Shown: piece by piece, positions 1 through 9,279 of the stretch
Layout of the letters: the number at the start of each line of letters is the position of its first letter
How positions within the stretch are numbered: the stretch's first letter is position 1
Assembly (NCBI RefSeq): GCF_000406945.1
Contig: NZ_KE136354.1
Span: 1,603,707-1,667,706 of the forward strand
Reading direction: 5' to 3'
Origin: Enterococcus dispar ATCC 51266
GTDB taxonomy: Bacteria; Bacillota; Bacilli; Lactobacillales; Enterococcaceae
DNA length: 64,000 bases
Translations under genes and position numbers: made by a program
The notes under the pieces: generated by a model
Told to the model about the DNA's origin: nothing
Database searches by the model: none
Seen by the model: only the letters and a program-made list of their open reading frames with translations

Positions 1-671
<671 letters not shown>

Positions 672-969
672 AGTGTTTGAACAGTCAAAAGACTGTTAAG
701 CTCAATAAAATTGATTCTTTGCTAGCTATTGCTTGCATGTTGTTTGCTTCTATAAAAGAAGCATCCTACACATTGGTTCGTTTGCTTGCTTTGTTCAGTT
801 TTCAAAGGTCTACATAAGCTGTTAAAAGAATGTGTTTAGAAATTGTCGCGATAAGGAGAAATCATTTGAAGTTGTTTTCAAACTTCGGATGATTTTGACT
901 TATTGCCGTCATTTCTCATTCGTTTAGCTTACTTGGTTGTCGCTTTTTAAATGTTTCAGCAACTCTTAT
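672..969 (-). promoter_or_regulatory. rRNA operon leader with boxA-like element
   Basis: This is the transcribed leader between the rrn promoters and the 16S gene. Reading the minus strand, a boxA-like CTTTGAAAACTGAAC lies at about 796-812, as in many Firmicutes rRNA leaders where it supports Nus-factor antitermination. An inverted-repeat stretch at about 860-900 (AAATCAT and ATGATTT arms) probably forms a leader hairpin or processing stem. No protein gene is visible. Confidence 0.6.
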
Positions 970-998
970 ATCTTATCAGCTGACGTTTTGTTTGTCAA
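970..998 (-). promoter_or_regulatory. rRNA operon promoter P2
   Basis: On the minus strand, TTGACA (993-998) and TAAGAT (970-975) are separated by exactly 17 bases and point toward the 16S gene. The perfect -35 and optimal spacing are those of a strong sigma-A promoter. It is the promoter proximal to the rRNA gene. Confidence 0.85.
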
Positions 999-1074
999 CT
1001 GTTTTTTTCAAAAAGTTTTGAAAACTTTTTGAAATGATATTTCAGAAATGTGCTGATTACTAAGCAACTTCGTT

Positions 1075-1103
1075 AGTTTAGCAATCATTGTTACAATTGT
1101 CAA
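1075..1103 (-). promoter_or_regulatory. rRNA operon promoter P1
   Basis: On the minus strand, TTGACA (1098-1103) and TAAACT (1075-1080) are spaced by 17 bases, about 105 bases upstream of P2 and in the same direction. Tandem promoters are the usual arrangement for Firmicutes rrn operons. The remaining stretch 1104-1408 shows no gene; a 15-base palindrome at 1220-1234 (GATGATT and AATCATC arms) has no obvious role. Confidence 0.85.
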
Positions 1104-1408
1104 CAACTTTTTTCAAAAACATTTCAAGTTGTTTTCAACTGTGTGACTGCTTCGTCAACGTTGATTAATTTAACACTAAAAAAAGATAAGGTCAACCAGA
1201 AAGTTCGTCTCAAAAGCTTGATGATTTAATCATCTTAGTACTCAAATTTCCAATCATTCGTATTTTCCATCCTTTCATTATAATTTATGATTCAAATGGA
1301 TCAATTACGGCGAAACAGCGAACCAAATGTTGCGTTGCTTGGATTTTATCCGTGCAATATTTTTTTAGCTTCTTAACTTTTTTCTTTACTAATAGACTTT
1401 TTAGGTAC

Positions 1409-1437
1409 AAAAAAAGGAGATTTTAAAATCTCCTTTT
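1409..1437 (-). terminator. intrinsic terminator of the 120-aa gene
   Basis: A perfect 13+13 base inverted repeat (AAAAGGAGATTTT and its complement) lies directly after the stop codon of the upstream minus-strand gene and is followed by a run of T on that strand. Confidence 0.85.
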
Positions 1438-1443
1438 GATTTA

Positions 1444-1806
1444 TTAAAAATAAGGTACACCTTCGATATCATAGTGCCTAATGATTTCCCGAAACCTTTG
1501 CGGCTCTTCCCAACGAAAATCTTCCGGTAAATCGCCAACTAATTTTTCTTCACTTGTTTCAAAAACGAACAGGGGAACATTCTCTTCTGCAATTTGACCA
1601 TTTGTCAATTCTACTAAGTCGATTTTTTTCACATCTAATTTGACACTATCTTTGAGTAAACTCAAAATATTGGCCAAGCCAGTGCGTTCGTTTGAAAAAT
1701 CGGTAGAGGCTAACTCCATTGTATCTCCTACAGCATGAACTAAAAATCGTTTTGAGCCATTTTGTAAATGCAACATTACTGTTCCAGCAACTTTTTTATT
1801 AGTCAC
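1444..1806 (-). CDS. conserved hypothetical protein, 120 aa
   Basis: I do not recognise a family for this 120-residue protein. It has no signal peptide or membrane segment and looks like a small soluble alpha/beta protein. Its C-terminal third is acidic and aromatic (ending in the motif IEGVPYF). The start is followed closely by MLHLQNGSKRFLVH, a beta-hairpin-like segment. It is a single gene with its own terminator. It lies downstream of, and in the same direction as, the S1-domain gene, from which it is separated by about 60 bases, so the two may be co-transcribed. Codon use resembles its neighbours. Confidence 0.7.
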   Translation of the reverse strand: MTNKKVAGTVMLHLQNGSKRFLVHAVGDTMELASTDFSNERTGLANILSLLKDSVKLDVKKIDLVELTNGQIAEENVPLFVFETSEEKLVGDLPEDFRWEEPQRFREIIRHYDIEGVPYF

Positions 1807-1868
1807 GATACCACCTCGGCTGTTTTATCTATAATTTATGATAGCACATTTTCTGAAAATGTGCATAA

Positions 1869-2249
1869 TTATTTCGCCTGGTTTTCAGAGCGCAAATATA
1901 CTACCGCTTCTTCAATCCATTCAGGTAACACCTTTTTAATTGAGGCAAAACCTATTTTTTTATTTTTATTTGTAAAATAGCGTTTTTTATAATGGCGATT
2001 GGGGATATAGCTTTTCTCTAATGTTCGTTTTGACAAACTAATTTTTTGTGAATATTCATCGATATCAATAATTTGGACTTTAATAGTTTCTCCAACCGAA
2101 AGAATATCATGAATATTTTTTGTATACCCAGATTGTACTTCAGAAATATGGATTAATCCTTGGGTTTTATCATCTAAAGAAACAAAAGCGCCATAAGGTT
2201 GAATGCCAGTAATTTGGCCTTCGAGAATATCGCCGATTTTATAAGACAT
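1869..2249 (-). CDS. S1 RNA-binding domain protein, CvfD/YugI (GSP13) type
   Basis: This 126-residue protein opens with a complete S1 domain (residues 1-75): the IGDILEGQITGIQPYGAFVSL start, GLIHISEV and VKVQIIDID-type strands are all present. A basic tail follows. Family members such as general stress protein 13 (YugI) and streptococcal CvfD bind RNA or ribosomes and act as post-transcriptional regulators. The start at 2249 was chosen because an AAGGAG site lies nine bases before it; the longer reading frame back to 2276 has no such site. It diverges from the PatB-like gene at 2329. Confidence 0.85.
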   Translation of the reverse strand: MSYKIGDILEGQITGIQPYGAFVSLDDKTQGLIHISEVQSGYTKNIHDILSVGETIKVQIIDIDEYSQKISLSKRTLEKSYIPNRHYKKRYFTNKNKKIGFASIKKVLPEWIEEAVVYLRSENQAK

Positions 2250-2328
2250 TTGGTTTCCACTCCTTGTTTTATTCATTATACTGTAACTAGAGATAAAAAA
2301 GAAGTTTAGAAATCTAGGAGGTCTTTTT

Positions 2329-3495
2329 ATGTCAATTTTTGATCAACAACACGATCGTCGCCACACTGATAGCGTAAAATGGGATAGCATTGCGCAAACC
2401 TATGGAAAAGAAAATTTATTACCACTTTGGGTAGCAGATATGGATTTTCCTGCTCCTATTTCTGTTCAGCAGGCTTTATTGGATTATGTTAAACAAGGAA
2501 TTTATGGTTATACCCTTTTTGGTGATGATCTTTATGATGCTATTATTAACTGGCAAAAAAGACAACATCATTACGATATTAAAAAAGATGAAATCTTATT
2601 TTCACCAGGCGTTGTTCCAAGTATTGCCGTAAGTATCCAGGCCTTTACAAATCCTGGGGATAGCGTCATGATTCATGACCCTGTTTATCCTCCTTTTGCC
2701 AAGATGGTGCAAGAAAACGATAGAAAACTTGTACGCAATTCCCTTAAAGTTGCAAATAATCATTTTGAAATAGATTTTGCGGCGCTAGAATCACAGATAA
2801 TAGAAGAAAAGGTAAAATTATTTATTCTATGTAATCCCCATAATCCCGGCGGACGAGTGTGGACTAAAAATGAATTGAAACAACTGGGAGATTTATGTAA
2901 AAAACATCATTGTTTGGTGGTCAGTGATGAGATTCATCAAGATTTGATTTTTGCACCTTATCAACATGAAACCTTCCATAATGTAGATGAAACTTTTGCA
3001 GAATTTTCTATTATATTGACTGCCGCAACGAAAACGTTTAACTTAGCAGGAATTAAAAATTCGATGGTCTTTGTCAAAAATCCTCAGCTAAAGGAAGCTT
3101 TTACTGCTATACAGGCCAAAAGTGAACAAGATACGATCAATACATTTGGTTTAATTGGCACCAAAGCCGCTTATGATGGTGGCCAAGAATGGTTAGCTGA
3201 ACTGTTACAATATTTAAGTAAAAATAGTGAATTTACAATTGCTTTTCTTCAAAAGAATCTTCCGCACGTAAAATTCATGCGCCCAGAAGGAACGTATCTT
3301 TTCTGGTTAGATTTTTCTGCTTACAATTTAACAGACGCTGCCTTAAATAAAAAAATGATTGAAGAAGCAGGTGTTGTCTTAAATGGCGGCTTTACATTCG
3401 GCCCTAATGGAAAACAACATATGCGGCTAAACATAGCTTGTCCAAAAGATACTTTGCAACAAGGACTAGAACAAATCGCACAAGCCTTTCAATAA
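2329..3495 (+). CDS. patB: MalY/PatB family cystathionine beta-lyase (PLP C-S lyase)
   Basis: This 388-residue fold-type I PLP enzyme matches the MalY/PatB group: the VADMDF motif at 35-40, the CNPHNPGG motif at 168-175, SDEIHQD at 199-205 and the PLP-binding lysine at K235 in TAATKTFNLAG. Enzymes of this group cleave C-S bonds in cystathionine or cysteine conjugates, giving pyruvate, ammonia and a thiol; some also have regulatory roles. It has a strong AGGAGG site seven bases before ATG and its own terminator, so it is probably a single-gene unit. It belongs to a different aminotransferase subgroup from PatA-type N-acetyl-diaminopimelate aminotransferases, so it should not be taken as the missing lysine-pathway transaminase. 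Confidence 0.87.
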   Translation: MSIFDQQHDRRHTDSVKWDSIAQTYGKENLLPLWVADMDFPAPISVQQALLDYVKQGIYGYTLFGDDLYDAIINWQKRQHHYDIKKDEILFSPGVVPSIAVSIQAFTNPGDSVMIHDPVYPPFAKMVQENDRKLVRNSLKVANNHFEIDFAALESQIIEEKVKLFILCNPHNPGGRVWTKNELKQLGDLCKKHHCLVVSDEIHQDLIFAPYQHETFHNVDETFAEFSIILTAATKTFNLAGIKNSMVFVKNPQLKEAFTAIQAKSEQDTINTFGLIGTKAAYDGGQEWLAELLQYLSKNSEFTIAFLQKNLPHVKFMRPEGTYLFWLDFSAYNLTDAALNKKMIEEAGVVLNGGFTFGPNGKQHMRLNIACPKDTLQQGLEQIAQAFQ

Positions 3496-3508
3496 TCACC
3501 CTTTTTTT

Positions 3509-3535
3509 GACTGTATCTTTAGATGCAGTCTTTTT
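3509..3535 (+). terminator. intrinsic terminator after patB-like gene
   Basis: A GACTG...CAGTC stem with an internal ATCT/AGAT continuation is followed by five T residues, 14 bases after the stop codon. Confidence 0.8.
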
Positions 3536-3646
3536 AAAACTATTACATTTTTCATGAAAATTTGTTACACTAATTCAGGAAAAACAATTGAAAATATCAT
3601 TTTTTTAATTTCATCTCCCCTAATTACTTTATAAAGGAGAACAAAG

Positions 3647-4336
3647 ATGCCTGATTTAGCAAAACGTTTTATGCAATATGCGCCAGGGATTTTCATTCTG
3701 GCTCTGGGCACCGTACTTTTTTCTTGTTGTCAACTGGGTGTCAGTTCTCTGGTTTCAGTGCCTTTTACCACGGCAACCATTACCGGTCTAACGCTAGGTA
3801 ATGCCACAAGCTTAGTCTTTGGATTATTGGCTATCGTGGAAATTATTTTAGTCAAAAGTTTTCCGTTAAAAATTTTCTTACAATTACCTTTTTCTTTTCT
3901 TTTTGGCGCAGTAGTGGATTTTTATAATGTCACATTAGGATTAGGCAATTTTGTGGTGACCACGCTGGTCGGAAAAGTTTTACTTTTAATGGCAGCGGTG
4001 ATTGCAACCAGTGTGGGTTCTTTTTTAATGGTGAATTCCAAACTAATTTTAAATCCTCCCGACGGCTTGGTTGAAATTATCGCTTTAAAAAAAGGGAAGC
4101 GTTTTGGTCAAGTCAAATTTTACTTTGATCTAACGATGATTACCGTGGCTTTCTTATTCGGTATGATTTTTCTTGGTCAACCAAGTGGGATTGGTGTTGG
4201 TACTCTAGTGGCGCTTTTATTGGTGGGGCGTTTGATTCATTTCATTGAATTAAAAACAACGCATCATGTAAGAGAAGAAACTACCGATTACGCTGAATTA
4301 GTAACCGATGATGTTTCAGAAGTAAAAATACCTTAG
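3647..4336 (+). CDS. YczE/YyaS family integral membrane protein
   Basis: This 229-residue polytopic protein has about five hydrophobic segments, beginning with YAPGIFILALGTVLFS. The conserved pattern of the YczE/YyaS family is visible: a long first helix, a GLTLGNATSLVFG segment, a PFSFLFGAVVDFYN turn and a final GIGVGTLVALLLVG helix. The family's biochemical role is not established. A GGAG site precedes the ATG. A second, clearly different member lies at 14477-15112, so the genome carries at least two paralogues. It converges on the cyclophilin gene through a shared terminator. Confidence 0.8.
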   Translation: MPDLAKRFMQYAPGIFILALGTVLFSCCQLGVSSLVSVPFTTATITGLTLGNATSLVFGLLAIVEIILVKSFPLKIFLQLPFSFLFGAVVDFYNVTLGLGNFVVTTLVGKVLLLMAAVIATSVGSFLMVNSKLILNPPDGLVEIIALKKGKRFGQVKFYFDLTMITVAFLFGMIFLGQPSGIGVGTLVALLLVGRLIHFIELKTTHHVREETTDYAELVTDDVSEVKIP

Positions 4337-4338
4337 AT

Positions 4339-4397
4339 AAAAAACCCGAACAAGATGATGATTTCTTCATAAGAAGTCTATCTTGTTCGGGTTTTTT
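4339..4397. terminator. bidirectional terminator between yczE-like gene and ppiB
   Basis: A 17-base AAAAACCCGAACAAGAT arm pairs with its complement after a loop of about 23 bases. A and T tracts on both sides allow termination of both converging genes. Confidence 0.9.
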
Positions 4398-4399
4398 AT

Positions 4400-4990
4400 T
4401 TAATCTGCTAAAATTTCAACTGTTTCAATCACAACATCATGAACAGGTTTATCTTGTGGCCCTCTTTTTACATTGGCGATTTCATCTACAACATCCATGC
4501 CTTCAACTACATGTCCAAAAACAGTGTGGCGGAAATCTAACCAAGGTGTGCCCCCTTGTTTATAGGCTTCGATGATTTCTGAAGGATAGCCAGCACCTTC
4601 TAATTGTCCCAACATATTACCAGGAACATTTTGATTATTCACGATAAAGAATTGACTCCCATTGGTATTAGGGCCTGCATTCGCCATAGACAATGCACCG
4701 CGAACATTAAACAATTCTTTTGAAAATTCATCTTCAAAAGTACCGCCAAATGTGCTTTCTCCTCCCATACCAGTACCAGTTGGGTCGCCACCTTGAATCA
4801 TAAAATCAGGAATAACACGATGGAAAATAACGCCATCATAGTAGCCTTTATTCGCCAATTCTTCAAAGTTTTGAACTGTTTTTGGTGCCAGCTCAGGAAA
4901 TAGCTGTACTAAAATGTTGCCCCGGTTCGTTTTGATTAATGCTTTGTGACCTGTTTGGTTTTCTAATGTTAGTTGTGGAAAATCGCTCAC
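4400..4990 (-). CDS. ppiB: cyclophilin-type peptidyl-prolyl cis-trans isomerase
   Basis: This 196-residue cytoplasmic cyclophilin shows the family core: [22 protein letters not shown] with the catalytic arginine near residue 57, [21 protein letters not shown] and [14 protein letters not shown]. It catalyses proline isomerisation during protein folding. There is no signal peptide, so it is the cytoplasmic type. An insertion near residues 123-150 ([16 protein letters not shown]) is common in lactobacillales PpiB. The start is GTG with GGAGG seven bases upstream. Confidence 0.93.
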   Translation of the reverse strand: MSDFPQLTLENQTGHKALIKTNRGNILVQLFPELAPKTVQNFEELANKGYYDGVIFHRVIPDFMIQGGDPTGTGMGGESTFGGTFEDEFSKELFNVRGALSMANAGPNTNGSQFFIVNNQNVPGNMLGQLEGAGYPSEIIEAYKQGGTPWLDFRHTVFGHVVEGMDVVDEIANVKRGPQDKPVHDVVIETVEILAD

Positions 4991-5059
4991 GATAATTCCT
5001 CCTTCAATTTAATGGATTAATTTCATGATAGCAGACTTCGTTTATTTTGCCACGTATTC

Positions 5060-5089
5060 TTGATTTTAATTTGAGAGATTTGCTATACT
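5060..5089 (+). promoter_or_regulatory. promoter of the GNAT gene
   Basis: TTGATT (5060-5065) and TATACT (5084-5089) are separated by 18 bases. A TG dinucleotide one base before the -10 makes it an extended -10 promoter. Confidence 0.6.
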
Positions 5090-5124
5090 AACGGGAAATT
5101 TATTAAAACTTGCGGAGGTGTAAT

Positions 5125-5601
5125 ATGAAAATTCGTTCCATTAAAAAAGAAGATGATTTATCGTTAGCCAAAATCATCCGCACTAATCTTGAATTTTACA
5201 ACTTAGCCATTCCCGGCACGGCTTATTATGATCCTGAGCTAAATCACCTCTCCCATTACTACGAAAAATCGCCAAGACGAAATTATTTTGTTGTAATTGA
5301 AAACAATGAAATAGTTGGCGGAGTCGGTATCGCAGAATTTCAGGAAGACAAAAACATTTGTGAATTGCAAAAACTCTATTTAAGCGATAAAGCAAAAGGA
5401 AAGGGATACAGTCATCAGTTAATGACTACTGCCTTAAATTTTGCCGCAAAAGCAGGTTATGCGGCCGTCTATTTAGAAAGTCACCACAGCTTAACTGCAG
5501 CTTTAAGACTTTATCAAAAGTATGATTTTAAATCACTTCCCGCACCCTTATTACCTACTGCTCACAATGCAATGGACTGTTTTTTACTAAGAGAACTTTA
5601 A
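5125..5601 (+). CDS. GNAT family N-acetyltransferase
   Basis: This 158-residue protein is a single GNAT domain. The acetyl-CoA binding strand and loop is visible as LQKLYLSDKAKGKGYSHQLM (about 88-107), followed by AAKAGYAAVYLESH and the C-terminal AALRLYQKYDF motif. Substrate cannot be read from sequence. The start at 5125 was chosen because GGAGG lies seven bases before this ATG; an in-frame TTG at 5110 overlaps the Shine-Dalgarno. It appears to be a single-gene unit. Confidence 0.85.
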   Translation: MKIRSIKKEDDLSLAKIIRTNLEFYNLAIPGTAYYDPELNHLSHYYEKSPRRNYFVVIENNEIVGGVGIAEFQEDKNICELQKLYLSDKAKGKGYSHQLMTTALNFAAKAGYAAVYLESHHSLTAALRLYQKYDFKSLPAPLLPTAHNAMDCFLLREL

Positions 5602-5715
5602 GGAACTCTCACAAATTCAATCGCTAAAACGTTTTAATAGAAAAAACAACTTTTTGCCCTTATACTTAGAGCTATTGCAAAGTTTCATCGTCATAAAAAG
5701 CAAGGAGGAAACAAG

Positions 5716-6687
5716 ATGGAAGTGTATGATATTACCATTATTGGTGCAGGTCCCGCTGGTATGTTTGCCGGATTTTATGCGGGCATGCGCAATGCGAAGA
5801 CAAAAATTATCGATAGTTTACCTCAGTTAGGTGGCCAGTTATCCACTCTTTATCCTGAAAAAAATATATACGACATTCCTGGTTACGTTCAAATAAAGGC
5901 CAATGATTTGGTTCAAGTCTTAGAGAAGAAATTACAAACTTTTCCACATACTTATTGTTTAGGTGAAGAAGTCATACACATTGAAAAACAAGAAGATCTG
6001 ATTGTCATTACAACAAATAAAGAGACCCACTATACTAAAGCGGCAATTTTAGCTTTAGGAAATGGCTCATTTCAACCCCGCAAACTAAACGTTCCGGGTG
6101 CTGAAAACTTTGAAAACCGCGGACTTGATTATTATGTCAACGATTTGATGAAATATGCAGGTAAAAAAGTGGCTTTAGCTGGTGGTGGTGATTCCGCAAT
6201 TGACTGGGCTTTAATGCTAGAACCCATTGCCGCTGAAGTTCATTTGATTCATCGGCGAGATAAGTTTCGGGCCTTAGAACACAGCGTTGAAAAACTTTAC
6301 CAGTCTTCTGTTAACATCATGACACCTTATGTGATTAGCGAAGTAACAGGGAAAGATTTTGTTGATGGGATTACTTTACAACAGGTACAAACAAAAGAAA
6401 AAATTGAACTTGCTGTTGATCATTTGCTCGTAAATTATGGTTTTACTTCCAATCTCAATGTTAAAGAATGGAATTTAGCCGGAACAAGACAAACGATTAC
6501 GGTTAATTCAGATATGAGCACTTCAATTGCCGGAATTTATGCCTGTGGCGATATTGCCGGTTATGATGGCAAAGTCAAACTGATTGCCACCGGCTTTGGT
6601 GAAGCGCCAACTGCCGTTAACAATGCATTGCATTTTATTGATCCCAAAAACCGTACCCAACCGGCTCATAGTACGAGTTTATTTTAG
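5716..6687 (+). CDS. ferredoxin/flavodoxin-NADP+ reductase, thioredoxin-reductase-like (YumC type)
   Basis: This 323-residue flavoprotein has an N-terminal FAD site GAGPAG (residues 10-15), a second nucleotide-binding motif AGGGDSAIDWA near 155-165 for NADPH, and the C-terminal FAD-contacting YACGDIAGYDGK segment. It lacks the redox-active CxxC of true thioredoxin reductases, as expected for the YumC/FNR2 group that passes electrons from NADPH to ferredoxin or flavodoxin. A strong AAGGAGG site precedes the ATG. The YuzB-like gene converges on it. Confidence 0.9.
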   Translation: MEVYDITIIGAGPAGMFAGFYAGMRNAKTKIIDSLPQLGGQLSTLYPEKNIYDIPGYVQIKANDLVQVLEKKLQTFPHTYCLGEEVIHIEKQEDLIVITTNKETHYTKAAILALGNGSFQPRKLNVPGAENFENRGLDYYVNDLMKYAGKKVALAGGGDSAIDWALMLEPIAAEVHLIHRRDKFRALEHSVEKLYQSSVNIMTPYVISEVTGKDFVDGITLQQVQTKEKIELAVDHLLVNYGFTSNLNVKEWNLAGTRQTITVNSDMSTSIAGIYACGDIAGYDGKVKLIATGFGEAPTAVNNALHFIDPKNRTQPAHSTSLF

Positions 6688-6710
6688 AAACGCATGCTTA
6701 TTGCTTCATA

Positions 6711-6793
6711 AAAAAGATCCAAAAGAAAATTCTGTTTATTGTTTGCCAACTGTTAGCTGGTACAAAAGACAGCATAACTCTTGGGTCTTTTTT
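6711..6793. terminator. probable bidirectional terminator, long loop
   Basis: AAAAAGATCCAAAAG at 6711-6724 can pair, with mismatches, with CTTGGGTCTTTTTT at 6779-6793. The loop is long and the stem imperfect, so this is a moderate call for the converging reductase and YuzB-like genes. Confidence 0.5.
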
Positions 6794-7028
6794 AAAATTC
6801 ATCCCATTCCCGAATAGCGCGTTTCACTTTTTCTAATAGTTCCACCATGGTGTCCGCTATAATAACTTCCCCTTCTACCATTACAAATAATTTTTGCGCA
6901 CAAAGCTCGCACATACTTAAGCAGCTAGTAATTAAAAAATCGGCTTTTTCCTTTAGCTCGTCATCTTCTAACAGTATATTTCCTTGCCGACTTAAATTTT
7001 GTTCACAAAATTCAATTAAAGGTTTCAT
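6792..7028 (-). CDS. DUF1450 family protein (YuzB-like)
   Basis: This 78-residue protein matches the small DUF1450/YuzB family: FCEQNL near the start, and a cysteine-rich SCLSMCELCAQKLFVMVEGEVI core. Cysteines lie at residue 8 and in the SCLSMCELC cluster, a likely metal or Fe-S site by analogy with small thioredoxin-like ferredoxins. Function is unknown. Its position beside a ferredoxin-NADP reductase recalls the yumC/yuzB neighbourhood of Bacillus and hints at electron transfer, but that is inference. GGGAGGG lies upstream of the ATG. Confidence 0.8.
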   Translation of the reverse strand: MKPLIEFCEQNLSRQGNILLEDDELKEKADFLITSCLSMCELCAQKLFVMVEGEVIIADTMVELLEKVKRAIREWDEF

Positions 7029-7117
7029 GATACCCTCCCTTTTCTTTGCTTCAAGTTGGTAGATAGTATACCATAAAAGAAGAGTTAATCTTACACCAGA
7101 GAATTGGAGGGATTTTT

Positions 7118-7627
7118 ATGGTAATTGAAACAAAAACACTGGAAGAAAAAGCCCGGGAGTTACTAAAAAGTCGAGGGGTTACACTAGATGAAATTGGCGA
7201 ATTGGTTATGTTTTTACAAAAAGATTATATTCAAGACATCACCTTAGAAAAATGTGTCGAAAGTGTCAATAGTGTCTTAACCAAAAGAGAAGTGCACAAC
7301 GCCATTATCACAGGTATCCAATTGGATATTTTAGCCGAAGAAGGTAAATTATTGGATCCGCTCCAAGAAATTGTCGCCGATGACGAAGGACTTTATGGCA
7401 TCGATGAAATTTTGGCACTTTCTATCGTTAATGTCTATGGTTCAATTGGTTTTACCAATTATGGCTATATTGATAAAGTAAAACCGGGAATTTTAAAAGA
7501 ATTAAACAGTCATGACGGCAAACATGTCCATACATTTCTCGATGATATTGTTGGCGCCATTGCTGCTTCTGCTGCTAGTCGTTTGGCTCATCAAAATCCC
7601 GGTGATTCTCACTACATCACCCAATAG
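7118..7627 (+). CDS. phosphatidylglycerophosphatase A family protein (YutG-like)
   Basis: This 169-residue protein belongs to the PgpA-like family of low-GC Gram-positives. Diagnostic parts are the N-terminal LEEKARELLKSRGVTLDEIGELV segment, HNAIITGIQLDILAE, DEGLYGIDEILALSIVNVYGSIG and the final LDDIVGAIAASAASRLAH helix with paired acidic residues. PgpA enzymes dephosphorylate phosphatidylglycerophosphate, but the cytoplasmic YutG branch lacks the membrane helices of E. coli PgpA and its substrate is not certain. It has a GGAGG site upstream and a strong terminator downstream. Confidence 0.85.
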   Translation: MVIETKTLEEKARELLKSRGVTLDEIGELVMFLQKDYIQDITLEKCVESVNSVLTKREVHNAIITGIQLDILAEEGKLLDPLQEIVADDEGLYGIDEILALSIVNVYGSIGFTNYGYIDKVKPGILKELNSHDGKHVHTFLDDIVGAIAASAASRLAHQNPGDSHYITQ

Positions 7628-7638
7628 TTTTGCATCTA

Positions 7639-7679
7639 AAAAAGAGGTGTGACAAAAACCTTGTCATACCTCCTTTTTT
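7639..7679 (+). terminator. intrinsic terminator after pgpA-like gene
   Basis: The arms AAAGAGGTGTGACAA and TTGTCATACCTCCTTT pair around a short loop, followed by six T residues. Confidence 0.85.
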
Positions 7680-7843
7680 GCGAAGAAGCGGTGTTCCAAA
7701 AGCAAATTCTTCGGAAATAAGCCGAATTTTCGCAAAAATTTAAGAAATAATTTTCCGCAATCCTTTCTTATTTTCTTGCAGCTGACCACTTCTGTCACAA
7801 CCTCTCAAGCGATAAAGCCAAAGATTATAATTTCTTTCCCTAC
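7680..7843. repeat. intergenic inverted-repeat-rich stretch
   Basis: No gene is seen here. The segment ends with CTGTCACAACCTCTC (about 7793-7807), a near complement of the GAGGTGTGACA arm of the preceding terminator. The two arms therefore bracket about 165 bases in opposite orientation, and smaller partial palindromes lie between them. It may be a small dispersed intergenic repeat or a remodelled terminator; no second full copy was noticed in the window. Confidence 0.35.
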
Positions 7844-7880
7844 AAAAAACAACGCTCCTCAATGGTGAGCGTTGTTTTTT
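7844..7880 (-). terminator. terminator of the yutD-yutF-TIGR01906 operon
   Basis: AACAACGCTC pairs with GAGCGTTGTT across a seven-base loop, overlapping the last codons of the TIGR01906 gene. An A tract on the plus strand provides the U tract for the minus-strand transcript. Confidence 0.85.
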
Positions 7881-8515
7881 TGTTTTAAACTATGGCGTCC
7901 CCATAATACCAGCGCTAAAAAACACAACTCCAATAAAACAAAAGCTAAAATAAAACAATGCATAAAGAAGCTTTCTGGTAAAACGTTGATAATTGGATCT
8001 GTCCGCGGATCAAATAGCCAGTCGTCATTTTGAAAAAGCAATTCGTGAAACGTAACAAAAAAACGATCGAATCCTGTAGCCATCACAAATCCTAAAATTA
8101 TCGGGATTCCCATCCCCCATTGGAAGGGACGCACTAAGCGCCACAAACTCTGTTGTTTCTTTAACTTCATTAAAAAGACAATTGAAGGAATAAACGTCAC
8201 CAAAAAAATGGCATAATTAAACATGAATAACTTTTTAACATCAATAAAATGTCCCCGACCTGCTTCAGACATGGGAAAATCCGGTAATGCTAACCTACTG
8301 GCAAAAGGATTATTCAAAAACGCCATCAATTGATCAAAATTTTTCAATAAAGTCGCTTTGCCAACTGTAGTAGCATCCAATATATTTAAATAATGGATAT
8401 CTAAGACATACAATGGCCGAAAGTTAATGGCAATGGTGATCACTAGTGTAATTACCGTCAAAAAAAGACTCATTAATCCCAGGCGTCTTTGCCAAGGTGC
8501 CATCATCTTTTTCAT
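7859..8515 (-). CDS. TIGR01906 family integral membrane protein
   Basis: This 218-residue protein has about five hydrophobic segments ([19 protein letters not shown] near the N-terminus; [20 protein letters not shown]; a [16 protein letters not shown] helix; a C-terminal [19 protein letters not shown] helix). Long extracytoplasmic loops lie between helices 1 and 2 and before the last helix. It matches the TIGR01906 family of lactobacillales; no biochemical function is known. Its start codon overlaps the stop of the upstream HAD gene (ATGA), so it is translationally coupled and third in the yutD-yutF operon. Confidence 0.85.
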   Translation of the reverse strand: MKKMMAPWQRRLGLMSLFLTVITLVITIAINFRPLYVLDIHYLNILDATTVGKATLLKNFDQLMAFLNNPFASRLALPDFPMSEAGRGHFIDVKKLFMFNYAIFLVTFIPSIVFLMKLKKQQSLWRLVRPFQWGMGIPIILGFVMATGFDRFFVTFHELLFQNDDWLFDPRTDPIINVLPESFFMHCFILAFVLLELCFLALVLWGRHSLKQKNNAHH

Positions 8516-9279
8516 GCTTCAAAGTTCCATTCATCTAAAGAATTGAGAACAAAAGTGGGTGCTTTAGGTAAAGTCGCCACTTCTTCTTTTTGGGTGAAGC
8601 CAGATAATACCAATAATGTATCGATACCATTATTTAACCCCGAACATATATCTGTTTCGTAATTATCTCCGACCATGATGACGTCTTCTTTTGAAAGACC
8701 GATTTGTTCCAATGCTTTGTTCATAATAATCGCTTCAGGTTTGCCAATAAAAATAGGTTTGGTCTGCGTTGCTGTTTCCACTAATGAAATTAAAGAACCA
8801 GCCCCCGGCAATAAACCTCTTTCAGTGGGGATATTTTTATCCGGATTCGTACCAATAAAGGTGGCCCCTTTTTGGATTGCCAAAGTAGCTAAGACAAATT
8901 TTTCATAGGTAACTTGATTATCTAAACCCACGACGACATAATCGGGATTTTCTTCCTCCCAAGTAAAATCTGCTGCTAAAATTAAATCAATCAAACCAGC
9001 TTCACCAATGACAAAGACTTTTTTGCCCTTGTTATCGGCTTTCATAAAGTCGATTGTTGCCAGACTAGCAGTGTAAATTGTTTGGGGAGCGACTTCAATA
9101 TCAAACTCATTTTTTAACCGTTGCGCCACTGTTTCAGGGCTACGGGTGGTGTTGTTGGTTACAAATAAAAACGGTAAGTCACGCCGCTTTAATTCATCAA
9201 CAAACCGTTTTCCCGCAGGAATTGGTTCTTGCCCGCGATAGATGGTCCCATCTAAATCTATTAAATATCCTTTGTACAT
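8512..9279 (-). CDS. TIGR01457 family HAD-type sugar phosphatase (YutF/NagD-like)
   Basis: This 255-residue HAD phosphatase shows DLDGTIYRG at residues 8-16 (nucleophile Asp and general-acid Asp), [10 protein letters not shown] near 38-47 (motif II), a lysine in IGKPEAIIM (motif III) and GDNYETDI (motif IV). The large C2-type cap between motifs II and III places it with NagD/YutF enzymes, which dephosphorylate small phosphometabolites. It overlaps the upstream yutD stop by one base and the downstream membrane gene by four, so the three genes form one coupled operon. Confidence 0.92.
   Translation of the reverse strand: MYKGYLIDLDGTIYRGQEPIPAGKRFVDELKRRDLPFLFVTNNTTRSPETVAQRLKNEFDIEVAPQTIYTASLATIDFMKADNKGKKVFVIGEAGLIDLILAADFTWEEENPDYVVVGLDNQVTYEKFVLATLAIQKGATFIGTNPDKNIPTERGLLPGAGSLISLVETATQTKPIFIGKPEAIIMNKALEQIGLSKEDVIMVGDNYETDICSGLNNGIDTLLVLSGFTQKEEVATLPKAPTFVLNSLDEWNFEA

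Noticed and set aside
2329-3495. Aminotransferase as the missing N-acetyl-DAP transaminase
   Set aside because: The motifs are those of MalY/PatB C-S lyases and the gene is far from the dap groups.
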